A DNA stretch of 23,974 nucleotides from an uncultured Candidatus Saccharibacteria bacterium (GCA_938046775.1 CALIXB010000020.1:1-23974); one strand, 5' to 3'. Shown: positions 15,225-22,413, counted from the stretch's first letter. A program made the numbers and translations. Notes: generated from the sequence alone by a model not told the origin.

Positions 15225-16220
15225 CTAGCTAAGCATATTGTCAAACCACCCCTTACTATAGCAGTCCCGAAAATTCCAAGCTCCAGGACTTTCGGTCTTG
15301 TAACTCCAGTACAACCAGGCATCAACGTTTGCTGGTACGGCAAGTTGCGATTGGCAGTGATAATATTCGGTACTCTCGCTGGCAACACCTGGCGGCAGGG
15401 CAGCACTCCATTCGCCAATGATCAGAGGTTGCTGACGGGAGTAATCGCGGTATTCGCCAGACCGTTGGTCAAGCACCTGACGGTGGTGAGTTAGCGATGT
15501 CGCTTGATTGTCCGTATCGGAGAAGCACTGATAATGATGTATATCCAGCGTATTAGACCCGACGCGCCCCGACCACCAAGCTGGTTGGTAACAATCAGAC
15601 GCCACGATGCGCACATGAGATGGCAATTTACCGCGCAACGTTCGGCTCGTTTTGCGTGTCCACCACCACAATTGCCACCGTTCGCGTCGTGTGTTCACCA
15701 GCGGTTCATTGAGAAGTTCAATGCCCCACAGCGCGGGATGCTCGCCGTATTCACTGGCGATATCCAGCAGTATCTGTGTAGTTTTTCGCTGATTGGCGCG
15801 TTGATACCATTGAACGTTACCGGTATTGCCGCTGCCACTGTGGTCACTGGCATTTTGAGCACCAGGCGCGGCGTGGAGGTCGAGCAGCGCCTGTAGGTCA
15901 TACTGCCGGGCCATGTCCATCAGCCAGTCAAGCTGCGGCTTTGCTGATATATACGGCGGCTGATCCTCGAGCGCCCAATAACCAATCGGCAGTCTTAGTA
16001 GTCGTATACCAGCTTGCGCCAGCCACTTGATATCAGCTTCTTGGATGAAGGTTTGTCGATGCTGCTGGATGCGCGCTCGACCATCTGTGGTTTTAGATAA
16101 TTCATATTCGTTGGTCGCGTCGGTTCCGGCAAATACACTTGGCGTCATCCATCGCTCCAGCACCAGCCAACCGCCCAGATTGACACCGGGCATGGCAGGC
16201 GAGGAGGAGTGATGGCTCAT
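15225..16220 (-). CDS. GH5-family glycoside hydrolase, exo-beta-1,3-glucanase-like
   Basis: 331 residues, nearly all one TIM-barrel domain of glycoside hydrolase family 5, closest in motif content to exo-1,3-beta-glucanases (EXG1-like, fungal and bacterial). Motifs: PGVNLGGWLVLERWMTP at 11-27, RLPIGYWAL at 75-83, LDLHAAPGAQN near 113-123 with DHSG, LLNEP at 169-173 (Glu172, acid/base), DIHHY at 226-230, IIGEWSAAL (Glu270, nucleophile) and YWSYKTE near 304-310. All catalytic residues are present. There is no signal peptide or TM: the catalytic domain starts about ten residues in. It would therefore work inside the cell on imported oligosaccharides, or leave by a non-classical route. The start is supported by TGATACAGT six bases upstream. 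Ends in TAG. Confidence 0.9.
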   Translation of the reverse strand: MSHHSSSPAMPGVNLGGWLVLERWMTPSVFAGTDATNEYELSKTTDGRARIQQHRQTFIQEADIKWLAQAGIRLLRLPIGYWALEDQPPYISAKPQLDWLMDMARQYDLQALLDLHAAPGAQNASDHSGSGNTGNVQWYQRANQRKTTQILLDIASEYGEHPALWGIELLNEPLVNTRRERWQLWWWTRKTSRTLRGKLPSHVRIVASDCYQPAWWSGRVGSNTLDIHHYQCFSDTDNQATSLTHHRQVLDQRSGEYRDYSRQQPLIIGEWSAALPPGVASESTEYYHCQSQLAVPANVDAWLYWSYKTESPGAWNFRDCYSKGWFDNMLS

Positions 16221-16226
16221 ATTTCT

Positions 16227-16235
16227 ACTGTATCA
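16227..16235 (-). promoter_or_regulatory. Leaderless promoter of GH5 gene
   Basis: Minus-strand TGATACAGT (hexamer TACAGT at plus 16227-16232), 6 bases before the ATG at 16220. The hexamer matches consensus in four positions but has the extended TGn. Confidence 0.5.
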
Positions 16236-16276
16236 TGAATAATCTGGATTTTCTGCCAAAGTAGATGGCTGGAGGG

Positions 16277-16810
16277 TTATATTCGAACACCTAACCAAGA
16301 TGCTAAAATATCACCAGCAAAGTAAGCCAAACCAGCTGCAATTGCACCTAGCGTTAGAGTGATTACGGATGATCGCCACGGCGATTGCTCGCTGACCTTT
16401 CCTTTAATGAAGCCGATTAATACGAATACGACAGCAGTTAATATTGAGCTAACGTAAAATAATGTTGTGCTGGAAATTTTTAGGTTTGCTATAACATCAA
16501 TTAAGTATGGCAGAACCGGTACGCTGCCAACTATGACGAAAGCTAAAAATGTCATTAGTCCTATTATTTTTGACGAGGACCGCTTTTTCTTATTATGAAC
16601 CAGCTCATCATGTTCAGCGCTTGCCGCTAAGTAGGCGCTGGATCCCATTGAGAATCCATCGGCAATTAAATTAGCAATACCTAAAATAAGGATCACTGCG
16701 CTGGAAATTCCAGCTCCAGCTGAGGCTGCCACGACCGCGAATGTTGTTACGGTGCCATCGACTGCGCCATAGACAAATTCTGGAATATACTTCTTAATAA
16801 TGTTTTGCAT
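16277..16810 (-). CDS. VIT1/CCC1-family metal transporter
   Basis: 177 residues with about five TM helices. The first carries EFVYGAVDGTVTTFAVVAA (11-29), the VIT1/CCC1 signature, followed by LGIANLIADGFSMGSSAYLA (43-62), whose Asp, Gly and Met residues line the Fe2+/Mn2+ path in this family. The family's large cytoplasmic metal-binding insert between TM2 and TM3 is reduced to a short basic loop (about 65-80, HDELVHNKKKRSSS), so it is a minimal member, shorter than the usual 230 or so residues. Likely Fe2+ or Mn2+ export. A possible promoter is TGGTAAAAT on the minus strand (hexamer at plus 16820-16825), 9 bases before the ATG. Ends in TAA. Confidence 0.87.
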   Translation of the reverse strand: MQNIIKKYIPEFVYGAVDGTVTTFAVVAASAGAGISSAVILILGIANLIADGFSMGSSAYLAASAEHDELVHNKKKRSSSKIIGLMTFLAFVIVGSVPVLPYLIDVIANLKISSTTLFYVSSILTAVVFVLIGFIKGKVSEQSPWRSSVITLTLGAIAAGLAYFAGDILASWLGVRI

Positions 16811-16855
16811 AACTGTATTATTTTACCACAATAACTTTGTTCGAAGATTGGGCTA

Positions 16856-16904
16856 TTGACATTTTAATAAGCTTATGCTATAGTCAAATAGTTAGATTAT
16901 CTAA
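16856..16904 (+). promoter_or_regulatory. Strong promoter with dyad at start site (ytx-like operon)
   Basis: TTGACA (16856-16861), 17-base spacer, TATAGT (16879-16884) with extended TGC: the closest match to sigma-70 consensus in the window. Immediately at the expected start lies a near-perfect odd dyad, TTAGATTATCTAA (16892-16904), well placed as an operator. A second extended -10, TGCTACAAT (16926-16934), without a -35, could give a shorter transcript. Confidence 0.75.
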
Positions 16905-16972
16905 TACAAACAAATTAGTAAAGCATGCTACAATAAACATAAGAAATATAAACTTTTACAGAAAGGCAAGGC

Positions 16973-17194
16973 GTGGAAGATATTCAAACAACCATAATCT
17001 TATTATCGATCATAGTCGGGTTATTGTCTGTTATTATCGTGGCGTTGCTGGTGGTAGTTATTACCCTGTTGGTAAGGATTAACGCAATCATGAAGAGTGT
17101 TGGCAGAATTACGACAAATGTTGCCAGTGCGACCGAATGGTTGTCGCCAACAAAAGTTTTTAGTGAAATATCAGGATTGTTTCGTAAAAAATAA
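16973..17194 (+). CDS. Small membrane protein, YtxG/DUF948-like
   Basis: 73 residues: one TM helix (about 6-36) then an amphipathic tail (INAIMKSVGRITTNVASATEW) and a basic end. The length, topology and position just before a YtxH-type gene recall the YtxG (DUF948)-YtxH pair of Firmicutes, but sequence evidence for DUF948 is thin. Starts at GTG 16973, 6 bases after GAAAGG (16961-16966), at the end of an 80-base leader. It is the only GTG start I accept in the window. Stop TAA; 22 bases to the next gene. Confidence 0.75.
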   Translation: MEDIQTTIILLSIIVGLLSVIIVALLVVVITLLVRINAIMKSVGRITTNVASATEWLSPTKVFSEISGLFRKK

Positions 17195-17216
17195 TTAAAT
17201 AAAAAGGAGTAGTAAT

Positions 17217-17486
17217 ATGAAAAAGGTATTAGCAATTATCGGTGCAGCAGCAGCAGGTTTTGCAGCAGGAATTTTAACGGCGCCAAAGAGCGGTAAAGAG
17301 ACTCGTAAAGATTTAAAGAAGAAAGCCGTCAAATTGAAGGCTGACACAGAAAAGGTTGCCGGTAAGGCGGCTGCGGTAGCTAAAGATAGCGTTGATTCGT
17401 TAAAAGTTGGTTCCCGAAAAGTAGGCGATGCTGTCACGGAAACTGCGAAAGACGTTAAGGGTAACGTCGAAAAGCGCTTTAAGTAA
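17217..17486 (+). CDS. YtxH-domain stress/envelope protein
   Basis: 89 residues. N-terminal short TM or amphipathic glycine/alanine-rich segment (about 4-20) followed directly by TAPKSGKETR (21-30), the YtxH domain hallmark, then a Lys/Ala-rich helical tail with heptad-like AxxKxxV spacing similar to LEA-type and apolipophorin-like helices. YtxH proteins are general-stress proteins in Bacillus; their biochemical role is not established. Start ATG 17217 has a good AAAGGAG site 8 bases upstream. Second gene of the operon begun at 16856. Ends in TAA. Confidence 0.85.
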   Translation: MKKVLAIIGAAAAGFAAGILTAPKSGKETRKDLKKKAVKLKADTEKVAGKAAAVAKDSVDSLKVGSRKVGDAVTETAKDVKGNVEKRFK

Positions 17487-17489
17487 TAT

Positions 17490-17519
17490 TTGACTATATT
17501 CAAGAAGACGTGAGATAAT
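17490..17519 (+). promoter_or_regulatory. Promoter of secreted-protein pair, near-leaderless
   Basis: TTGACT (17490-17495), 18-base spacer, GATAAT (17514-17519). ATG 17528 follows after 8 bases. No Shine-Dalgarno. Confidence 0.65.
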
Positions 17520-17527
17520 ATTAAGTG

Positions 17528-18070
17528 ATGAGAAAAACCACTTTCTATCTCGCGTCTTTTTTAGTTGCTTCAAGTCTGCTAATCACACCACAGACAGTTT
17601 TGGCTGAATCAGTGGACGTTAGTATTGATTCAGAAATTACTAAAGCACTTCGTCAAAACTGTAGTTCTGTGCGAGTGGCTGTTAAGAATATTCATACCAA
17701 TGACGCATTAACTAGGGTTAATGTTGGTCAAAGATATAATTCTATTTCTACTAAGCTGATGGCCAGATTAAACGGTAGGCTAGCCATTAACAAGCTGGAT
17801 AGCTCTAAATTAGTCAATATCACTAATAATTTTGAGTCAGCGCGACTCAAGTTTAATAGTAATTATAACGATTATGATACAGCAATGACTGAATTGCAGC
17901 GAGCTAGTTGCCTAGATAATGTAGCAGATTACTACCAAAAGTTGATTGCTGCCAGAGACGCGCGAAATCGCTTGTCTGAAGATATAAAAACAATGAATGA
18001 TTTGTTAATTAGGTATAGGGAAGAGGTTCAGGCTGTTAAGGGTTCAATTTCTGGAGGCCAAAATGGATAG
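17528..18070 (+). CDS. Exported helical protein, function unknown
   Basis: 180 residues. Clear signal peptide: basic MRKTT, hydrophobic core 6-20, likely cleavage after TVLA (Ala26). The mature part is charged and mostly helical, with two cysteines (Cys45, Cys128) that could form a disulfide. No family recognised. I choose ATG 17528 over the in-frame GTG at 17525 because the -10 lies 8 bases before the ATG. It overlaps the next gene by 8 bases, so the two are translationally coupled and probably act together at the cell surface. Ends in TAG. Confidence 0.82.
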   Translation: MRKTTFYLASFLVASSLLITPQTVLAESVDVSIDSEITKALRQNCSSVRVAVKNIHTNDALTRVNVGQRYNSISTKLMARLNGRLAINKLDSSKLVNITNNFESARLKFNSNYNDYDTAMTELQRASCLDNVADYYQKLIAARDARNRLSEDIKTMNDLLIRYREEVQAVKGSISGGQNG

Positions 18071-18407
18071 GCTAAAAGACTTGTTGTGTCGGTATAAGTT
18101 TGTGACTTTTATTGGTCTAACAATTACTATCTCTGTTTTTTTGGTTCTGGTGGCTATGTTTACGTACTATAAAACTGATGCTTATCGTTTGGACTTGAGT
18201 CGTCCTGAATATTCGTCACGTCGAAAGCAGATAAGTAAAGATACTAATGAGAAGAGTCGTGAATTTGACGCCCAAGGTCAGGTTAATCAGGGCACATTAA
18301 AAGACTTCTTGGATGTATATGATAAGGAAGTAGAAAACGTCAGCAAAATCAAAGCATTTTCTAACGATGTACTCAGTGACAAAGAATTGGGTCTGCGTAG
18401 TAACTAA
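18063..18407 (+). CDS. Single-TM protein coupled to exported partner, unknown
   Basis: 114 residues: short basic cytoplasmic start, one TM (about 13-35), then an outward helical, charged domain with no cysteine (the one Cys, residue 9, is inside). The ATG lies within the last codons of the previous gene; TGGAGG about 6 bases upstream supplies the ribosome site from inside that gene. No family recognised. Topology suggests a membrane anchor or sensor for the secreted partner. Ends in TAA, one base before the convergent mscS stop. Confidence 0.8.
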   Translation: MDRLKDLLCRYKFVTFIGLTITISVFLVLVAMFTYYKTDAYRLDLSRPEYSSRRKQISKDTNEKSREFDAQGQVNQGTLKDFLDVYDKEVENVSKIKAFSNDVLSDKELGLRSN

Positions 18408-18408
18408 A

Positions 18409-19311
18409 CTATTTTTTAATTATTGGTGTTGGTGTTGGCAGCGTTGCCAGAAGGACTCCTTCGCGGTCAAAGTTTTGCAGTAAGCGATGACGCATTTCGG
18501 AGGTCACAGCCCATTGGTCGGATGGCTGAGTTTTTCCAGCGATAATTAATTCCGTGCCTCGCCCAGTAATGTCACCGACAGAAACAAATTTAGGTGGATC
18601 AATAATTTTCTTTTGCCAAGCTTTTTCTTTGGATAATTTTTCGCCAGTAGAATTAATAATGTGTGTAACCTCAGATATATCAGAGCTGGGGTCAATATAA
18701 ATACTAAAGCGCGACATGCTATAGCCCATCGTTTTGTTGATGACATGCTGAATTGTGCCGTTGGGTACGTAATGGACATTACCGCCAGAGTCACGTATAA
18801 CAGTGGTGCGAGTACCTACTCTCTCAACCGTGCCAGCGGCGCCCATGACGTCAACCACGTCACCGACGCGATATTGGTTTTCGGCAATGATAAAAATTCC
18901 AGACAGGAAGTCTTTAACTAGTGACTGGGCGCCAAATCCTAAGGCTACACCAATTATTCCGGCGCTAGCAAAGAGCGGTGATAAATCGAACAAGAATAAC
19001 TTATTAGCAATGATGGCAACAACGTAAAACGTAATAATAATTCGCCAGAAACTGCGGGTTAACTGGATAAGGGTTTTTTCGCGTTTTTCTATATCCTTAT
19101 GGTGCCAGGATCGATGCTTAGCGGTAGAGCGAATTGAGTAATGTATCGCCGAAGAAAGTAAATATTTTACGATAAAGTAGACAAAAACGGAACCAACAAC
19201 AACGCTTATGGTGTCAATAATACGCTCGCTAATTAACCAGCCCATGTTATTGCCATGTAGCCATTGACCTAAAGTAGAAGAGTCCAAAAACTGTTTTATA
19301 AGCTTATCCAT
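18409..19311 (-). CDS. mscS: MscS-family mechanosensitive channel
   Basis: Small-conductance mechanosensitive channel that opens under membrane tension to release solutes in osmotic downshock. 300 residues from ATG 19311: two N-terminal TM helices (about 24-45 and 75-95), a pore helix with GVALGFGAQSLVKDFLSG (glycine/alanine pattern of MscS TM3), then VGDVVDVMGAAGTVERV of the beta domain and a C-terminal alpha/beta vestibule. A longer reading extends 84 codons upstream across trmB and its promoter; I reject it because TATACT lies 9 bases before ATG 19311. Ends in TAG. Confidence 0.93.
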   Translation of the reverse strand: MDKLIKQFLDSSTLGQWLHGNNMGWLISERIIDTISVVVGSVFVYFIVKYLLSSAIHYSIRSTAKHRSWHHKDIEKREKTLIQLTRSFWRIIITFYVVAIIANKLFLFDLSPLFASAGIIGVALGFGAQSLVKDFLSGIFIIAENQYRVGDVVDVMGAAGTVERVGTRTTVIRDSGGNVHYVPNGTIQHVINKTMGYSMSRFSIYIDPSSDISEVTHIINSTGEKLSKEKAWQKKIIDPPKFVSVGDITGRGTELIIAGKTQPSDQWAVTSEMRHRLLQNFDREGVLLATLPTPTPIIKK

Positions 19312-19320
19312 TACTGATTT

Positions 19321-19328
19321 AGTATAAT
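19321..19328. promoter_or_regulatory. Overlapping bidirectional -10 for mscS and trmB
   Basis: The eight bases AGTATAAT hold two -10 hexamers on opposite strands: TATAAT on plus (19323-19328, 7 bases before the trmB ATG) and TATACT on minus (plus 19321-19326, 9 bases before the mscS ATG). Polymerase cannot occupy both at once. Confidence 0.7.
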
Positions 19329-19335
19329 GGAAAGT

Positions 19336-19980
19336 ATGAATTTTGTCGATCCAAATCAGTTTATTATTACTCGTAAGCGCAAAAAATATAAGTTTGCTTT
19401 GTTTTACAATTCGCCACTGTGTTTTGAGTTTGATGAATGGGTACCGCACCAGGTTGATGTGTTGGAAATTGGTGCTGGTAACGGTATGTTTGTGGTGGAG
19501 TTGGCGACCCGCCATCCGGAACAGGTGTTTATGGCAGTTGATGTTAAAGGTGATCGCTTGCAAAAAGGTGCACGGGAAGCGGAGGTTCGCGGGCTTAATA
19601 ATGTATTTTTTGTTAGGGCCAGGGCTGATCAGATTGGCGAGCTGTTTACGTCTAACTCACTCAGTGCTATTTGGCTGACTTTCTCTGATCCATTTCCGCG
19701 AAAACGTAGCGCTGGACGTCGTTTGACGCATCCGCATTTTTTGAAAACTTATGCCGAATTATTACAACCTGGCGGGTCGCTAATTATCAAACATGACAAT
19801 CCTGGCTTTTTCAATTGGAGTCTCGAGCAGCTGGTTACCGAAGGTTGGCGTTTGAAAGAGCTGACTTTTGATTTGCACGAGTCAGATCTCGGCGAAGATT
19901 ACAAAATTCTCACCGCCTACGAAAAGCGTTGGCTGGGTGAGGGTAGAATTATCAATTTTGTAAAAGCGGTGCGCGGCTAA
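19336..19980 (+). CDS. trmB: tRNA (guanine46-N7)-methyltransferase
   Basis: Methylates G46 in the tRNA variable loop using SAM. 214 residues. SAM site VLEIGAGNGMF (42-52), AVDVKGDRLQKGA near 69-81, then the family's catalytic block FSDPFPRKRSAGRRLTHPHFL (about 117-137; most relatives read FPDPWPKKRH) and a C-terminal TAYEKRWLGEG. ATG 19336 is chosen over the ATG at 19327, which overlaps the -10 hexamer itself (TATAATG). Ends in TAA, one base before a TATACT that may serve the next gene. Confidence 0.95.
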   Translation: MNFVDPNQFIITRKRKKYKFALFYNSPLCFEFDEWVPHQVDVLEIGAGNGMFVVELATRHPEQVFMAVDVKGDRLQKGAREAEVRGLNNVFFVRARADQIGELFTSNSLSAIWLTFSDPFPRKRSAGRRLTHPHFLKTYAELLQPGGSLIIKHDNPGFFNWSLEQLVTEGWRLKELTFDLHESDLGEDYKILTAYEKRWLGEGRIINFVKAVRG

Positions 19981-19998
19981 TATACTAAAATTAAGGAG
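19981..19998 (+). promoter_or_regulatory. Promoter and ribosome site of MazG-like gene
   Basis: TATACT (19981-19986) directly after the trmB stop, and AAGGAG (19993-19998) 4 bases before ATG 20003. If the hexamer is used, the mRNA would begin right at the ribosome site; otherwise the gene is read through from trmB. Confidence 0.45.
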
Positions 19999-20002
19999 TT
20001 TT

Positions 20003-20350
20003 ATGAAATTTAACGACTACTCAACAAAAGCAATTTCTACATTAACAGACAAGGAATCTCATGATTATGGTGATGTTGACGCCAGGCTAATGTCTCAGGT
20101 CCTCGGTTTGAGTGGCGAAGCCGGTGAAGTAATGGAGAAATTTAAGAAAATATTACGGGACAAAGATGGCAAAATCTCTGATGATGATCGTGCCGCAATC
20201 ATTAAGGAGCTGGGTGATGTACTCTGGTACATTAATTCTATATCTCATCTGCTTGGCAGTAGCTTGGAGGAAGTAGCACGGAAAAATAACGATAAACTAC
20301 TTAGTCGTCAGAGTCGCGGAAAGATTCATGGTAGTGGTGATGATCGCTAA
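20003..20350 (+). CDS. MazG-like nucleoside triphosphate pyrophosphohydrolase
   Basis: 115 residues, single MazG-type all-alpha domain: GLSGEAGEVMEKFKK (about 36-50) gives the ExxE pair and IIKELGDVLWYI (about 66-77) the ExxD pair that bind Mg2+. Such small enzymes hydrolyse (d)NTPs to NMP and pyrophosphate and clean damaged nucleotides. No signal peptide. Same strand as trmB, 22 bases downstream. Its stop shares 4 bases (CTAA) with the convergent murC stop, so no terminator can lie between them. Confidence 0.88.
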   Translation: MKFNDYSTKAISTLTDKESHDYGDVDARLMSQVLGLSGEAGEVMEKFKKILRDKDGKISDDDRAAIIKELGDVLWYINSISHLLGSSLEEVARKNNDKLLSRQSRGKIHGSGDDR

Positions 20351-21597
20351 TCTTTAGCTAGTTGTTCACGAATCCAGCCATCAATTGTACCCGCACCCAT
20401 ACAGAGGACCAGTTTTCCTGATTTTTGCGCTGTAGTGATATTTTGCCACAGATTATCATCAAGCTTGGCAAAATGAAGTTTTTCTGGAACAATATTTTTG
20501 GTGAGTTGTTGTGGTGTTAGAATTGGTAGGTCTGGATTTTCTCTAGTCAGATAAGTTGGCAGCCAATAAACTTCATCGGCATCACGGAAAATATCCGCGG
20601 TATATTGGTCTATTATTTCATACTGACGTACGTTTTGATGTGGTTGATATACTAGTATTACCTGGTCTGATAATTCTCGGGCCATTTGTAATGTCGCGCG
20701 AATTTCAATTGGATGATGACCATAATCAGAGTATAAGTTGTCGGCCAATTTTTCAAAGCGGCGACCTGATCCTGGAAAAGAATTAATTGCTTGATATATT
20801 GCTGACTTATTGGCGGATATATTCATGTGCTTCAAAGCTTCAATTATCAGTGTGGCGTTTTTTCGATTATGTTCACCAGGTATAGTAATATTTTGATCAG
20901 CGCTGCTTAAAGTGATTAGGTTTTTTGTATTAAATATGGTGGAGTTTTCTTGCCAGACAATAACTTTTTTGGATTTTTCGCCAAATTCATGGAAAGCCTC
21001 TAAATAAGATTTTTCTGTTGGATATGTGTCTGGGTGGTCATAATCTACTGAAGTAATCACGCTAATTTCCGGAGAAAAATGTAAGAAATTGCGATCAAAT
21101 TCATCACACTCGTACACGAAAAATTGACTATTTTCATTAAATTCTCCACTTGGCGCAAAGCTTAATGTCGAGCCAACGGAATAACTTACAGGAATTTGCA
21201 GTTGCTGCATCGCCCAGACTAGCATGCTTGTGGCGGTGGTTTTTCCATGGGTGCCGGCAATTGCAATGAGCTTCAGGTTCTTGTCGGCAATTATCTGCGC
21301 CAATAGCTCGTCGCGCTTACTGGTTTTTATGCCTAATTCTCTGGCTAAAACTAACTCTGGGTGATTGTTAGGTAATGCGGCGGTATGAATGAACCAGTCA
21401 AAAGGCACCTTTTTATGCTCTGACCGTAAATATTCACCAGATTGGTCAAAGGAAATAGCTATGCCGGCCGCTTCTAACTCATCAGTGATAAGACTTGGTG
21501 ATTTATCGGAGCCGCAGACATCATAACCTGCCCCTAAGGCAATCCTACTAAGTGGACCGATGCCAACACCACCAATTCCCGAAAAATAAATTCTCAT
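20347..21597 (-). CDS. murC: UDP-N-acetylmuramate--L-alanine ligase
   Basis: Adds L-Ala to UDP-MurNAc, first step of the peptidoglycan stem peptide. 416 residues, a little shorter than the usual 450 or so. N-terminal UDP-binding FSGIGGVGIGPLS (5-17), ATP loop IAGTHGKTTATS (113-124), ECDEFDRNFL near 165 (most MurC have ESDESDGSF), GEHNRKNA in the central domain and DYGHHPIEI near 297-305 leading the C-terminal domain. Mpl-type ligases share this fold, but the length and HHP context favour MurC. I start at ATG 21597: TGCTATAAT on the minus strand (hexamer at plus 21604-21609) is 6 bases upstream. The 30-codon upstream extension would cover the promoter. Ends in TAG. Confidence 0.93.
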   Translation of the reverse strand: MRIYFSGIGGVGIGPLSRIALGAGYDVCGSDKSPSLITDELEAAGIAISFDQSGEYLRSEHKKVPFDWFIHTAALPNNHPELVLARELGIKTSKRDELLAQIIADKNLKLIAIAGTHGKTTATSMLVWAMQQLQIPVSYSVGSTLSFAPSGEFNENSQFFVYECDEFDRNFLHFSPEISVITSVDYDHPDTYPTEKSYLEAFHEFGEKSKKVIVWQENSTIFNTKNLITLSSADQNITIPGEHNRKNATLIIEALKHMNISANKSAIYQAINSFPGSGRRFEKLADNLYSDYGHHPIEIRATLQMARELSDQVILVYQPHQNVRQYEIIDQYTADIFRDADEVYWLPTYLTRENPDLPILTPQQLTKNIVPEKLHFAKLDDNLWQNITTAQKSGKLVLCMGAGTIDGWIREQLAKD

Positions 21598-21603
21598 AAC
21601 TTT

Positions 21604-21612
21604 ATTATAGCA
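21604..21612 (-). promoter_or_regulatory. Leaderless promoter of murC
   Basis: Minus-strand TGCTATAAT: perfect -10 with extended TGn, ending 6 bases before the ATG. No -35 needed or seen. Confidence 0.72.
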
Positions 21613-21648
21613 CTGTAAGCTGAGTAGGTTCTCGTCGTTTAGATAATT

Positions 21649-21657
21649 TGATATACT
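21649..21657 (+). promoter_or_regulatory. Extended -10 promoter of two-TM protein gene
   Basis: TGATATACT (21649-21657), 23 bases before ATG 21681. The short leader holds only a weak GGTGGG as ribosome site. Confidence 0.55.
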
Positions 21658-21680
21658 AAAATTAGAGAGAAGACGGTGGG

Positions 21681-22346
21681 ATGGCAATAGACAAGAGAAA
21701 GACTAAATTTAGGATTAAGCGACTCAGTCAAATTAAGACTTGGCAGCTGGTCATTTTATTAGTCATGTCTTCTTTTATTTCAGCAACATTTCTTCGTCTT
21801 AATAATGTTGGTATGGTGGAGCGGCGAGAATCTGTGGAGAACGCTGACAAAACCGGTGACATAGTTAGTCTTCAGCAGCGTCTGTACGATTTGCAGCGTT
21901 ACGTTTCAACGCACATGAATGCTCATCCGGGCAAAATAGCCTTAGACCATACTTATAAGCGAGCATACGAACAAAAATTAAAAGAATTTGAGGAGGCAAT
22001 TAAAAATCAATCGAATAACGATACGGTTTCAAAAGTTCGTTCCGTCTGCGATGCCAAGGCTCAGCAGGGTGGCTATGGTAGATTTACGACACAGGCAGAC
22101 CCAAGATATATAAATTGTATTAACGAAGAATGGGAGAAGTATCCTGCCGCTAAGGTTGCTAATCTACAGTTTGAAGCTCCTTCGACTGAACCGTATTATC
22201 ATACGTTTGTATCACCAGTGTGGTCTGCTGACTTTGCTGGATGGTCGCTGCTGGTGACAGTACTGATTGCTGTGATTATTATAGTGCGCCTGGTTATCTT
22301 GGGCGTATTAAAATTAATGTTGAAGCAACGAAATAAGCTTTTTTAG
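21681..22346 (+). CDS. Two-TM envelope protein, function unknown
   Basis: 221 residues: very basic N-terminus (KRKTKFRIKR), TM1 (about 20-38), an outward domain of about 140 residues, TM2 (about 178-203) and a basic C-terminal end, so both termini are inside. The outer domain begins with a coiled-coil-like stretch (62-110) and has two cysteines (Cys123, Cys146), a likely disulfide. No family recognised. It is divergent from murC with 83 bases between and probably monocistronic. Ends in TAG. Confidence 0.8.
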   Translation: MAIDKRKTKFRIKRLSQIKTWQLVILLVMSSFISATFLRLNNVGMVERRESVENADKTGDIVSLQQRLYDLQRYVSTHMNAHPGKIALDHTYKRAYEQKLKEFEEAIKNQSNNDTVSKVRSVCDAKAQQGGYGRFTTQADPRYINCINEEWEKYPAAKVANLQFEAPSTEPYYHTFVSPVWSADFAGWSLLVTVLIAVIIIVRLVILGVLKLMLKQRNKLF

Positions 22347-22347
22347 C

Positions 22348-22377
22348 TTGACAGGGGTGATATAGAGATAGTAATCT
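22348..22377 (+). promoter_or_regulatory. Strong promoter of small conserved protein
   Basis: Perfect -35 TTGACA (22348-22353) two bases after the preceding stop, 18-base spacer, TAATCT (22372-22377). The roughly 30-base leader carries AGGAGGT (about 22398-22404), a full ribosome site 10 bases before ATG 22414. Confidence 0.6.
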
Positions 22378-22413
22378 ATATAGGTATAGCATTAATAGGA
22401 GGTACATAACCAA

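Noticed and set aside
15210..15896. Two plus-strand open frames (94 and 130 codons) opposite the GH5 gene
   Set aside because: The minus-strand GH5 frame has every family motif; the plus frames have none and no start signals.
16837..17082. Plus-strand 81-codon frame across the ytx-like promoter
   Set aside because: It would begin before the -35 and overlap the YtxG-like gene in another frame; it is chance reading of leader sequence.
19312..19563. Longer N-terminus for the MscS protein (84 extra residues)
   Set aside because: It would be antisense to trmB and cross the bidirectional -10; the added sequence has no MscS-like TM.
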